DNA of 18,379 nucleotides from Syntrophales bacterium (GTDB taxonomy: Bacteria; Desulfobacterota; Syntrophia; Syntrophales; UBA8958), in assembly GCA_023231165.1 (NCBI GenBank), contig JALNVY010000021.1, positions 1-18,379 of the forward strand, given 5' to 3'. The notes below the pieces were generated by a model. It was not told where the DNA came from. It was given only the letters and a program-made list of their open reading frames with translations, and did not search any database. Below, one piece after another: positions 8,358-15,535 of the stretch. Position 1 is the first letter of the stretch. Every line of letters starts with the position of its first letter. The translations under genes were made by a program, and so were the position numbers.

Positions 8358-8432
8358 GAGCCGCCGCCACCTACCGGGGCTGGATGCCGCCGATGAGTCC
8401 TCTTATTCCCCGCCCGGCGTCAAGGCACACCT
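8333..8432 (-). pseudogene. Internally deleted relic of a second, diverged hrpA
   Basis: Two adjoining blocks match the intact hrpA in the same orientation and order. Block 1, 8361-8430, aligns without gaps to 7251-7320 (58 of 70 identical) and corresponds to HrpA residues 64-86, just after Walker A. Block 2, 8338-8366, aligns to 6813-6841 (27 of 29 identical) and encodes GGSYLDAAV at about residue 225. The blocks overlap at CCGCCG, and the 410 nt between them in hrpA are missing, which looks like deletion between GCCGCC microhomologies. Of about 13 altered codons, eight are synonymous, four are replacements and one makes a TAG stop. That suggests the source was a functional hrpA that had already diverged, rather than a fresh copy of the neighbour. 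The deletion also shifts the frame. Confidence 0.8.
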
Positions 8433-8504
8433 GAATTTCCCTTGCTAATTACTTGAATTTGAGTATTATTTTGCCAAAGCCACATGTATTAATCTACTCG
8501 GATC

Positions 8505-8510
8505 AGGAGG
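8505..8510 (+). promoter_or_regulatory. Surviving ribosome binding site of the ParB relic
   Basis: A perfect AGGAGG lies 12 nt before the first of two in-frame ATGs (8523 and 8526). It is a slightly long but recognisable initiation site, which shows that the relic keeps its original 5' end. The 8433-8504 stretch before it is AT-rich and shows nothing else. Confidence 0.55.
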
Positions 8511-8522
8511 ATAATACAATAT

Positions 8523-8693
8523 ATGATGGCCAACATCCCATAGTATGAAAAAGGCAAACTCTACAACATTTCCATCATTGACTTCCGCAAAGACCCCAAT
8601 CAACCTCGTAAATACTTCGATCCCAAGGCCCTGGAAGAGTTGGCCGCCTCCATCAAGAAGCACGGCATCCTCCAGCCCGTGCTTTTCAGCTGA
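8523..8693 (+). pseudogene. ParB-like nuclease/partition N-terminal domain, broken
   Basis: The frame opens with ATG codons at 8523 and 8526 reading MANIP, hits TAG at 8541-8543 after five residues, then continues as YEKGKLYNISIIDFRKDP, NQPRKYFDPKALEELAAS and IKKHGILQPVLF to TGA at 8691. This is the start of a ParB/Spo0J-type N-terminal domain, with the QPRKYF and ELAASIKKHGILQPV signatures. Such domains occur in plasmid partition proteins and in ParB-like nucleases of mobile elements. The DNA-binding helix-turn-helix and everything after it are missing, because the sequence switches directly into methyltransferase code at about 8684-8690. An early stop plus truncation makes it non-functional. 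It most likely marks a former mobile element. Confidence 0.82.
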
Positions 8694-9786
8694 ACGGCAA
8701 TTCTGTTACTGAAAATTATGCCGATCTAACCGCTTCCACTGGTACTGTCGGAGGTGACTTGACCACAGCCAAGCCGCTGATGGAGAATGCGGGCGTATGC
8801 TATCTGTGTACAAAGAAAGGTGGCAACTTTGATGTTCCAGGCTGGCTTGCACATAGCTGGATGGCAATGCCAAACCCTCATGGGAAACCGAACTCTGAAG
8901 TGTTGCGTCCGTGGGTCAATGGAACAGACATTGTCAAGGAGCGACATGGTAAATGGATAGTGGATTTTGGAACCAGTATAACTGAAAACGATGCCGCACT
9001 TTACGATCGACCTTTTGCTCATGTCCTTGAACACGTAAAGCCAGAGCGAGAGAAAAACAACCGCGAAATCAGACGACTTTACTGGTGGCGCTTTTCAGAG
9101 ACCTTGCCTGCCTTGCGTAAAGCTATAGCATCATTGTCACGTTATATCGTCAGTCCTCGTGTTTCGAAGTATCGTATTTTTTCATGGCGAAATGGAATAG
9201 TGATGCCTGACGATGGTGTTGTCGCCATCGCATCCGACTCCAATACTACCTTCGGCATCCTGCACTCACGCTTCCATGAACTCTGGTCGTTACGGCTCTG
9301 TACGTGGATGGGCCAAGGTAACGATCCACGTTGCACCCCCACCACTTGCTTCGAAACCTTCCCTTTTCCTGCTGGCCTGACGCCGCGTGAAATGGCAGAT
9401 ATGGAGACGTGCGCCTATGACGACCAGTCTGCCAACGTAGCCAAGGCTATCGCCGAGGTGGCTATCAACCTCAACCAGCACCACGAAAACTGGCTGAATC
9501 CGCCCGAATGGGTGGACTGGGTCATAACCACAGAAGAGGAAAAAACCGGCTTCCCCAAACGACCGGTCGCTAAGCCCGGTCATGAGGCAGACCTGAAAAA
9601 AAGCGCACCTTGACCAACCTCTACAACACTCGCTCCGCATGGCTGGACATGGCGCACAAAGTCCTTGACCGGGCCGTCGCCGCCGTCTACGGCTGGACAG
9701 ACTCCACCTTGGACATGTCAGATGAAGAAATCCTGCGCCGCCTACTGGCGCTTAACCTGGAGCGGGGTACACTGACCTATCCTTAA
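8684..9786 (+). pseudogene. C-terminal third of an MmeI-type (type IIL) DNA methyltransferase/restriction enzyme
   Basis: Conceptual translation begins FQLNGNSVTENYADLT and proceeds through GGNFDVPGWLAHSWM, NPHGKPNSEVLRPWVNG, DIVKERHGKWIVDFG, ALYDRPFAHV, SRYIVSPRVSKYR, GILHSRFHELWSLR and CFETFPFP. This order matches the target-recognition and C-terminal regions of MmeI-like enzymes, which combine adenine methylation and cleavage in one chain. The N-terminal nuclease and the catalytic SAM and NPPY motifs are absent. The first frame ends at TGA 9611. Clear homologous sequence resumes in another frame (KRTLTNLYNTRSAWLDMAHK ... EEILRRLLALNLERG) to TAA at 9784, so a frameshift sits in the seven-A run at 9596-9602. 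With no start and no catalytic domain it is dead. It is fused directly to the ParB relic, presumably by deletion. Confidence 0.85.
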
Positions 9787-9825
9787 GGTCTTGCCCTTTC
9801 TATTAATAATTGATATGATTTGAAC

Positions 9826-10637
9826 ATGGATGAACAAGATTGGTGGGTAAACGCTGTCAAGAGTGCAAAAATACTTTCGGAGATTGAATTCGTATTCCGA
9901 AGCCTCTTCGCAAGCCTCTCTTCGACTTTCCGGATGTCGTTATTCATGCCGGCGAGACAGCGATTTAAAAGCATCCATTATACGAAGCCGCAAAGACTGG
10001 AGACGCAGAGGCTGCGGCTGACCTCATACACGACACCTTCAATTCTGACGCAATAGAGGCATTAAAGGCATTATTGAATGGAAGAAAGCCAATCCTCATA
10101 AGCGCTCGCGCTATGGAAGGCGAAGGGGTCAACGCCATACCGGAGACATTTGCTGAAAAGCTTGCAGAAAAACTTGGGCTTGAGGTTGGAAGCGGTATAG
10201 TCCAAACGAATATAGTCGGTCATACAGGTTCTGATGGCTTTGGCCGTCTCGCAAGGCAACCGCTCTTTGATGGCGATGTGACTGAAGGTAAGGAATATCT
10301 GATTGTTGATGATTTTATAGGTATGGGGGGAACCATTGCCAACCTGAAAGGCTATATTGAGTTAAAGGGCGGGGTTATCATCGGAGCCACCGCACTGACT
10401 GGAAAGCCGTATTCTGCCAAGATTGCGCCTGAACGTAACATATTGCAAGACCTGAGGGATAAACATGGAAAAAAACTTGAAGATTGGTGGAAAGAAAAAT
10501 TCGCTCACACCTTCGACTGCCTTACTCAATCCGAAGCCCGGTACATACTCAGAACCGAGAATTCTGACCGAGTACGAAATAAAATTACTGAGGCAGAGCA
10601 AGAAAGAAATTGGAGAGGTAGCGAGGAAAAGATTTAG
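9826..10637 (+). pseudogene. Phosphoribosyltransferase-domain protein, disrupted near the N-terminus
   Basis: A type I phosphoribosyltransferase-like protein. The PRPP-binding motif reads YLIVDDFIGMGGT (about 10288-10326), preceded by NIVGHTGSDGFGRLARQP and followed by ATALTGKPYSAKIAPE. ATG at 9826 starts MDEQDWWVNAVKSAKILSEI, then the frame is lost at about 9885-9915. Homologous-looking sequence continues in a second frame as PLFDFPDVVIHAGETAI, meets TAA at 9966-9968 and runs on in the same frame as KHPLYEAAKTGDAEAAADLI to TAG at 10635. Translation could restart at TTG 10074, giving a 187-residue product that retains the PRPP loop, but no good ribosome site is seen. Family members I recall are uncharacterised and turn up in accessory DNA. 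Substrate is unknown. One frameshift plus one stop suggests recent decay or sequencing error. Confidence 0.75.
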
Positions 10638-10762
10638 GGAGAAGTCTCTCTGAATCGGGCCAAGATAGTACTCCCTGATTAGGCATACTTTCATTGCCGA
10701 AGGCGTAGGAATGCGAGAAGATAAACGCCAGGATCAGAAGCTAACGGCATGAAATCATAAAA

Positions 10763-10792
10763 TTGACCAAGGCTTAGGATATACGGTATTAT
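10763..10792 (+). promoter_or_regulatory. Upstream promoter candidate for the GH57-GT5 gene
   Basis: TTGACC at 10763-10768 (5/6) and TATTAT at 10787-10792 (5/6) are separated by 18 nt. The start would be near 10799, with a leader of about 165 nt. Confidence 0.45.
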
Positions 10793-10809
10793 CTGCCCAC
10801 AGCTATTCC

Positions 10810-10838
10810 TTGATAATGAAAACAATTAGTCATATGGT
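10810..10838 (+). promoter_or_regulatory. Downstream promoter candidate for the GH57-GT5 gene
   Basis: TTGATA at 10810-10815 (5/6) and TATGGT at 10833-10838 (4/6) are separated by exactly 17 nt. The same TATGGT -10 is used in the predicted promoter of the MuiA-like gene. Transcription would begin near 10845, just before the 24-codon frame. Confidence 0.4.
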
Positions 10839-10965
10839 TTCACTATGAATGAAAACTATTGGCATACGTGCTGGAGGGACTAACGAGATCCACGCCCTGG
10901 CCGATTGGCTTCTGGAGAGATAGGATCATGAGAAAACAAGGGAATATAAAAGGATATTTTCTACC

Positions 10966-13668
10966 ATGCCACTCCTGACCATTTATTTTCAGCTCCATCA
11001 GCCTTTCCGGCTCCACCCGGACCGGGACAAGTTTCTCTGGGAAGAGAAAAACCGGGAGATCTTCGTCAAGGTGGCCGAGAAGTGCTATCTACCCGCCACC
11101 TATCTTTTCACCGAACTACTCCAGGCGTACCCCGAATTCAAGATCACGATGAGCATGTCCGGGGTCTTTCTCGAACAGGCGGAAAACTACCAGCCGGAGG
11201 TAATCAAGGCCCTCCAGGGACTCGTCGATGCCGGCAACGAACGGGGCCAGATCGAGTTTCTCGACGAGACATACTACCATTCCCTGACCAGTCTCTTTCA
11301 AGATCCGACGAAACGGGAATTTCGCGACCAGGTGTCTCTCCACCGCGATAAAATGCGCCGTCTTTTCGGCGTCTTCCCCACTGCTTTTCGCAACACGGAA
11401 TTGATGTATAACAACAACATCGCTGCCGTCGTGGCGGATATGGGCTATCGGGCTATCCTCTGTGAAAAGCGGGACGACATGTTTATGAACGAGCAGGTCC
11501 CCATATCTCCGAACGCCGTCTTCCGTGCCCGCGGTCTGAATTTGCTGGTTCTGCCGCGGCACCGGGAACTCAGCGACGATGTGGCCTTCCGGTTTCCCCA
11601 CCGCCCCCTGACGCCGGAAACGTACGCCTCCTATATATCCAAAATTGATGGAGAAGCTGTCCTCCTTGGCTTTGATTATGAACATATCGGGGAGCACATC
11701 TGGGAAGATAAGGGCATCTTTACATTCTGGCGCGGCCTTCCCGAGGCGCTCCGTCAATATCCTGCCATCGTCATGGCCAATCCCACCGAGATTGCAGATA
11801 ATTTTAAGGACGCTACTTGTCCGGATGTGGACATAGACGGACTGGCCACATCTTCCTGGGCCGACGCCAACCGGGATACCTTCGGCTGGTTGGGCAATTT
11901 GACTCAATATGAATTATTCCAGGATATCGAATCGATGGAAAACGACGCCCGCCGGGCAGGGACGGAGGAGATGACTCGCTGGCGTTATTTGACGATATCG
12001 GATCATGTCTATTTCCTGCATGAAAATATCGGGGAAGATCATGCCGTCCACGCTTATTTTAATCCCTATGGAGGATCCATCTCCCAGCCAACCTATATTC
12101 TGACCCGTAAAATTGACCAGCTGCAGATTGCCATCCAGCGCTTCGAAGTGATCAAGAGAAAAGAAAAAACCGCTATTCTTATCATTACCCCGGAAACTGG
12201 ACACCTGCCCGAGGATATGGGCGATCTGGCCAAGTACATTTCGGGAAAGAGCGGCGGCCTGGGAGAGGTGGTTTCCGCCCTGTGCGAGGGCATGAGCGAG
12301 CGCGGTATCCACGTGCACCTGGCGACGCTGAATCTTAAGCGCCGGTTTCAACGGGAAAGCATGATGGACGAAAGGGAGTGGCGCGAGGTTCGCTATCAGA
12401 TTGATCCGAAAAGGATCCATCTGGTCAGTTCCGCAGTATTTGCTGACAATCTGGGTGCTTATGACGGTAATCCCCTGCTGACGGCCGCTGAATTTCAACG
12501 GGAAATCATCAACAATGTCATAAAAACAATCCGGGCGCAGCATCAGGGCAAACTGATCATCCATAGTCACGATTGGATGGCGGGGGGCGCCATAACCGCC
12601 TATGCACGGGAAACGGGGTTGCCTGTCCTGCATACCGTTCATAACGTCTTTACGGCCCATCTCCCGCTGGAGTTTCTGGGGGGGGTTAATCTCAACAATT
12701 TCAATCAGCATCTCTTCTTATCTTCCGACAATGGCAGGCAATGTGTGGATTGTCAGGCGACGGCGATAAAGAATGCGACGATGATCAATTTTGTCGGCGA
12801 GAGGTTTCTTAAAGAGGTTGTGGACGACTACTTCATGGACCGACAGATCATTCCGCCGAGCGTTCGCCAGGAAGTGAAGGCCAAATATTATCATGACGCA
12901 GCACGGGCGATCATCAATGCCCCGGCATCGAATATGTATCCGGAGCGTTGCCCTCATCTGACGAGAACATATGGCGTCAATGAAGACGTTATTGCCGCAA
13001 AACAGGAAAATAAGCTTGTATTCCAGAAGCTTATGGGATTAAATCTCGATCGGGAAGCTATTCTTTTTTACTGGCCTTCCCGTCTGGATCCTTTTCAGAA
13101 AGGCGTTGAACTTCTGGAGCAGTTTGCCCAAGCTTTCGTCAATTCCTATCCTGATGTCCAGATCGCCATCGTCGGCGACGGGGTGGGAAATGATCGCACC
13201 CATGTCGATATTCTCGGGAGGATCGCTTATGCATCCCAGGGGCGAATTGCCTATCATCCCTTTACGGAAGGTCTGTCGATGCTTGGCTATGCAGCGGCCT
13301 GCGACGTCTTTGGCGCTTCCCTCTACGAACCATGCGGGCAGATTGATCAGGTGGGAAATCTCTTCGGCGCCACGGCGACGAATCGGAACACCGGGGGGTA
13401 TCACGACAAAATCCGGGAGTTGAGATTGAAGGAAGACGGTTCCCCCCAGGATGTGGGTAATGGTTTTCTTTTCAACGACTATGATGCCGGAGGGCTATGG
13501 TACGCCCTGGAAAAGAGCCTCTATTTCCATCGGAAGGGAAGGGAAATAAGGGAAGGGCAGCTAAAACGGATTATGCGGGAAGCAAGGGAAAGATATGATC
13601 TGGGGAATATGATCGCCGAATACATCCGGATTTACGAGCGGTTGAATGGAGATCAGCCGCTCATCTGA
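10966..13668 (+). CDS. Fused GH57 glycoside hydrolase and GT5 glycogen synthase
   Basis: A 900-residue two-domain enzyme of alpha-glucan metabolism, cytoplasmic. Residues 1 to about 395 are a GH57 amylase-like domain: HQP at 11-13, RNTEL with the presumed nucleophile E145, and GFDYEH with the presumed acid/base D237. Residues from about 403 to the end are a GT5 glycogen/starch synthase: the nucleotide-sugar loop KSGGLGEVV at 428-436, HSHDW, then at about 785 SLYEPCGQIDQV followed by a TGGYHD turn, where GT5 enzymes normally have EPCGL and TGGL. GT5 adds glucose from ADP- or UDP-glucose to a glucan end, while GH57 enzymes hydrolyse or transfer alpha-glucans, so the chain may shape or recycle its own product. 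Both active sites look intact. The ATG has only a weak AGGA site 11 nt upstream. The stop is followed at once by a palindromic repeat. Confidence 0.93.
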   Translation: MPLLTIYFQLHQPFRLHPDRDKFLWEEKNREIFVKVAEKCYLPATYLFTELLQAYPEFKITMSMSGVFLEQAENYQPEVIKALQGLVDAGNERGQIEFLDETYYHSLTSLFQDPTKREFRDQVSLHRDKMRRLFGVFPTAFRNTELMYNNNIAAVVADMGYRAILCEKRDDMFMNEQVPISPNAVFRARGLNLLVLPRHRELSDDVAFRFPHRPLTPETYASYISKIDGEAVLLGFDYEHIGEHIWEDKGIFTFWRGLPEALRQYPAIVMANPTEIADNFKDATCPDVDIDGLATSSWADANRDTFGWLGNLTQYELFQDIESMENDARRAGTEEMTRWRYLTISDHVYFLHENIGEDHAVHAYFNPYGGSISQPTYILTRKIDQLQIAIQRFEVIKRKEKTAILIITPETGHLPEDMGDLAKYISGKSGGLGEVVSALCEGMSERGIHVHLATLNLKRRFQRESMMDEREWREVRYQIDPKRIHLVSSAVFADNLGAYDGNPLLTAAEFQREIINNVIKTIRAQHQGKLIIHSHDWMAGGAITAYARETGLPVLHTVHNVFTAHLPLEFLGGVNLNNFNQHLFLSSDNGRQCVDCQATAIKNATMINFVGERFLKEVVDDYFMDRQIIPPSVRQEVKAKYYHDAARAIINAPASNMYPERCPHLTRTYGVNEDVIAAKQENKLVFQKLMGLNLDREAILFYWPSRLDPFQKGVELLEQFAQAFVNSYPDVQIAIVGDGVGNDRTHVDILGRIAYASQGRIAYHPFTEGLSMLGYAAACDVFGASLYEPCGQIDQVGNLFGATATNRNTGGYHDKIRELRLKEDGSPQDVGNGFLFNDYDAGGLWYALEKSLYFHRKGREIREGQLKRIMREARERYDLGNMIAEYIRIYERLNGDQPLI

Positions 13669-13792
13669 TTCCGGTTCTAAATCAAAGCGCTATCTTCGTT
13701 GGCATCGGCAATCGGCTCCTCGACGTATGAAAAATACGCCTGCGTCGCCTCCTCCTCGCCGCCTTGATATCATCTATGCTTTAGAACCGGAA
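13669..13792. repeat. 124-bp near-palindromic element (MITE/REP-like)
   Basis: Perfect 13-bp terminal inverted repeats, TTCCGGTTCTAAA at 13669-13681 and TTTAGAACCGGAA at 13780-13792, bound the element. A central hairpin, CGTAT-GAAAA-ATACG at 13724-13738, sits at its exact midpoint (13731), and the arms between are only loosely complementary. It begins on the base after the GH57-GT5 stop codon. No obvious target-site duplication flanks it and it encodes nothing convincing. It could be a non-autonomous mobile element or a large bidirectional transcription-ending structure between two convergent genes. Confidence 0.65.
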
Positions 13793-13796
13793 ATTA

Positions 13797-13821
13797 GGGA
13801 AAAGATTTCAAATCCGTCCCC
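13797..13821 (-). terminator. Imperfect palindrome, probable terminator/REP downstream of the MuiA-like gene
   Basis: Read on the minus strand, GGGGACGGATTT, a central G, then AAATCTTTTCCC folds into a hairpin with one mismatch and two G-T wobbles, followed by TAATTT. It starts 12 nt after the TGA stop at 13834. One arm shares the TTGGGGAC(A/G)GATTT motif with the hrpA 3' end. It may terminate the transcript, mark a dispersed repeat, or both. Confidence 0.5.
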
Positions 13822-13833
13822 AAGCACGATATT

Positions 13834-15408
13834 TCAACGTCTCCAGCCCAAATCGAGGGACAGGTTTTTCGGGGCTTCGATAGCGACGCCGGTGGATACA
13901 ATCTTTTTTTCACCCGCGGGAATATCCAGAAGCCAGATCTGGCTGGTCGGGCTATTTTCAGAGGCATTAGGGCTGTTCTTGATCGTGATTTTAATCCGTT
14001 TATCCCGGGATTGGGGTAAGGGCTCCTCCATCCGGACCCATACCGGATAATTACGGCCGTTAGCGATTTCGATCCGCCATTCCCAAAGGAAAGTCTGTTT
14101 GTCGGCAAAAAAGGTCTTTTCTCCCGACGCCTGGCTGAGAAGAACGGATGATGCCTTGATTAAGGGATCGGCGCCGAAATATATGGTATCTTCACGTCCC
14201 GTCAGGGAAAAGGGTCTTTTACCGATCAGGGCGCCGTCAATCATGAATGACGCCGTTCCCCGGGGGATTTCTTTGTCTTCCTGAAACTGAACGGATCCGC
14301 GGACAAAGGTCTGATCGCCCTGGGAAGGTCTTGCCAAATGGGTGAATTCAACCGGCCAGGTTTCTTCCTGAACCTGGATGCGTTGCTTAATTCCTGCATT
14401 CAGTGAGCGCTTTCCCAGGTTCCATACATGAAAGGAACTTTCCCTGCTCAGGCTTGGCGCCTCAATGGCATTGGCGGCAAGGGATGCCGGTGCTGCCGCT
14501 TCGTCGCTCATTTTTTCTTCCATTACCCTTCGGGCGGCTTTATAGACAACCTCTTTACGTGGCTTGATTATCCAGGCCGGCAAATCTTGCGGAGTAGTAG
14601 TCGTGGTTGGTTGGAGAGTCGCCAAGCGGACATCTACCTGACGCCAATTCTGCCCGGAACTCTGCCAGATTTCCGCTTCCCAGGAAAAGAGGATGCGCTT
14701 TCTCAGGGGTTGCGCTTCCAGACGGTAAAGAGAGGTCCATCCGCAACCCGACATGGTATAGGTATATCTCAGCGTGGCTTCGGCAGCGGCAGGTCCTGAC
14801 AACAGGACTGTTACCTCCCACACCGTTTCTTTTTTGCCGGCCGTTAGAGCTAAATTGTCTTGTAATTCCTTGATCTTCTTAGTTGTTTCCTCAAGTAAAG
14901 GTTCAAGTGCCAGTTTGTCCTGGACCATCTTTGTAATATTCTTCCCGATCGCATTGGACATGTTGCCGGCATCGGCGATGGTCTTTACCTTGGCCTTGGT
15001 CTGCAACTGCCAGAACTGGATTTGAGTATCCAAGGCGCGGATACCGGCCTGAAGCCTGTTCTGTTCTCTTTTGAGCTCCTCAAGCTTTTTCCTCATGGTA
15101 ACGATGCCTTGGTCATCCTGAGGGATTATCTGACGCCATGTCTGGTCCATGATGGTCAAAGAGGCGGGACTTGTGATCTGAGTCGCCAGGGTATCGGGAT
15201 CCGCCTGGCCGGGAATCGTAATGGTGGCCTGTCTCAAGCCGTTGTCTATCTGTTTGAGTCGAACCTTCTGTACCTCTTTGACTTGCGCTGACTGGGGATA
15301 AAATGTCACCTCAACAGGGGCGGCAAAGAGATGTAAAGGGGCCAGTAAAATAGGTAGTAAAATGGCGAATATGCCGGCGAAAATTATTTGCAGGGCGCTT
15401 CTATTCAT
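13834..15408 (-). CDS. Exported MuiA/DUF4139-family protein
   Basis: A 524-residue protein of the mucoidy inhibitor MuiA family (DUF4140 then DUF4139). It has an N-terminal signal sequence of about 27 residues (hydrophobic IIFAGIFAILLPILLAPLHL, cleavage near FAA-PVEV), an N-terminal beta domain opening VEVTFYPQSAQVKE, a coiled coil at about 95-185 and a C-terminal beta-rich domain with LRYTYTMSGCGWTSLYRLEA and RKEVVYKAARR. It should be periplasmic or surface-exposed. The family name comes from an effect on mucoid polysaccharide, but its biochemical role is unknown. The ATG at 15408 is chosen over an upstream TTG at 15414 because GGAGGA at 15415-15420 lies 6 nt before it. It has its own promoter and is separated from the amidohydrolase operon by a terminator. 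It converges with the GH57-GT5 gene. Confidence 0.88.
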   Translation of the reverse strand: MNRSALQIIFAGIFAILLPILLAPLHLFAAPVEVTFYPQSAQVKEVQKVRLKQIDNGLRQATITIPGQADPDTLATQITSPASLTIMDQTWRQIIPQDDQGIVTMRKKLEELKREQNRLQAGIRALDTQIQFWQLQTKAKVKTIADAGNMSNAIGKNITKMVQDKLALEPLLEETTKKIKELQDNLALTAGKKETVWEVTVLLSGPAAAEATLRYTYTMSGCGWTSLYRLEAQPLRKRILFSWEAEIWQSSGQNWRQVDVRLATLQPTTTTTPQDLPAWIIKPRKEVVYKAARRVMEEKMSDEAAAPASLAANAIEAPSLSRESSFHVWNLGKRSLNAGIKQRIQVQEETWPVEFTHLARPSQGDQTFVRGSVQFQEDKEIPRGTASFMIDGALIGKRPFSLTGREDTIYFGADPLIKASSVLLSQASGEKTFFADKQTFLWEWRIEIANGRNYPVWVRMEEPLPQSRDKRIKITIKNSPNASENSPTSQIWLLDIPAGEKKIVSTGVAIEAPKNLSLDLGWRR

Positions 15409-15440
15409 TATCAATCCTCCTATTCACGTTAATGTGGATC

Positions 15441-15469
15441 ACCATAGGGAGCATGGGGTTGTATGTCAA
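15441..15469 (-). promoter_or_regulatory. Sigma70-type promoter of the MuiA-like gene
   Basis: On the minus strand a perfect TTGACA (15464-15469) lies exactly 17 nt from TATGGT (15441-15446). The predicted start near 15434 gives a leader of about 26 nt with a strong GGAGGA site. The -35 lies inside a small hairpin, GGTTG and CAACC at 15457-15471, which might be an operator. Confidence 0.62.
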
Positions 15470-15493
15470 CCGATTATTGAAATAATAATTAAA

Positions 15494-15516
15494 GGATGCA
15501 GGGCAACGCAGCATCC
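15494..15516 (-). terminator. Terminator of the amidohydrolase operon
   Basis: GGATGC at 15494-15499 pairs with GCATCC at 15511-15516. In the minus direction the hairpin is followed by TTTAATTATTATTT. It begins 20 nt after the stop of the downstream amidohydrolase. The stem is only 6 bp, so termination may be partial. Confidence 0.55.
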
Positions 15517-15535
15517 AGATCTTTTTACGAAACCG

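Larger units (their letters stand above)
10638..10965 (+). other. 328-bp non-coding stretch before the GH57-GT5 gene
   Basis: No convincing gene is present. A weak hairpin (AATCGGG at 10653-10659 with CCCTGATT at 10673-10680) may end transcription of the phosphoribosyltransferase relic. Two promoter-like sites follow, listed separately. A 24-codon frame at 10849-10923, ending EIHALADWLLER then TAG, reads like protein sequence but I do not recognise it. It may be a leader peptide or a gene scrap. Confidence 0.4.

Noticed and set aside
8466..8663. 65-codon minus-strand frame over the ParB relic
   Set aside because: It is antisense to the recognisable ParB N-terminal sequence and has no features of its own.
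9597..9603. A AAA AAG slippery heptamer as a programmed -1 frameshift in the methyltransferase
   Set aside because: The heptamer is out of phase with the zero frame (codons fall on 9596, 9599 and 9602), and the gene already lacks its start and catalytic domain. Decay is the simpler explanation.
10465..10653. 62-codon frame overlapping the phosphoribosyltransferase end
   Set aside because: It is a shadow in another frame of the C-terminal part of the phosphoribosyltransferase, whose own frame continues coherently to TAG at 10635.
11116..12711. Long minus-strand frames opposite the GH57-GT5 gene
   Set aside because: They are antisense to two well-identified catalytic domains and have no independent support.
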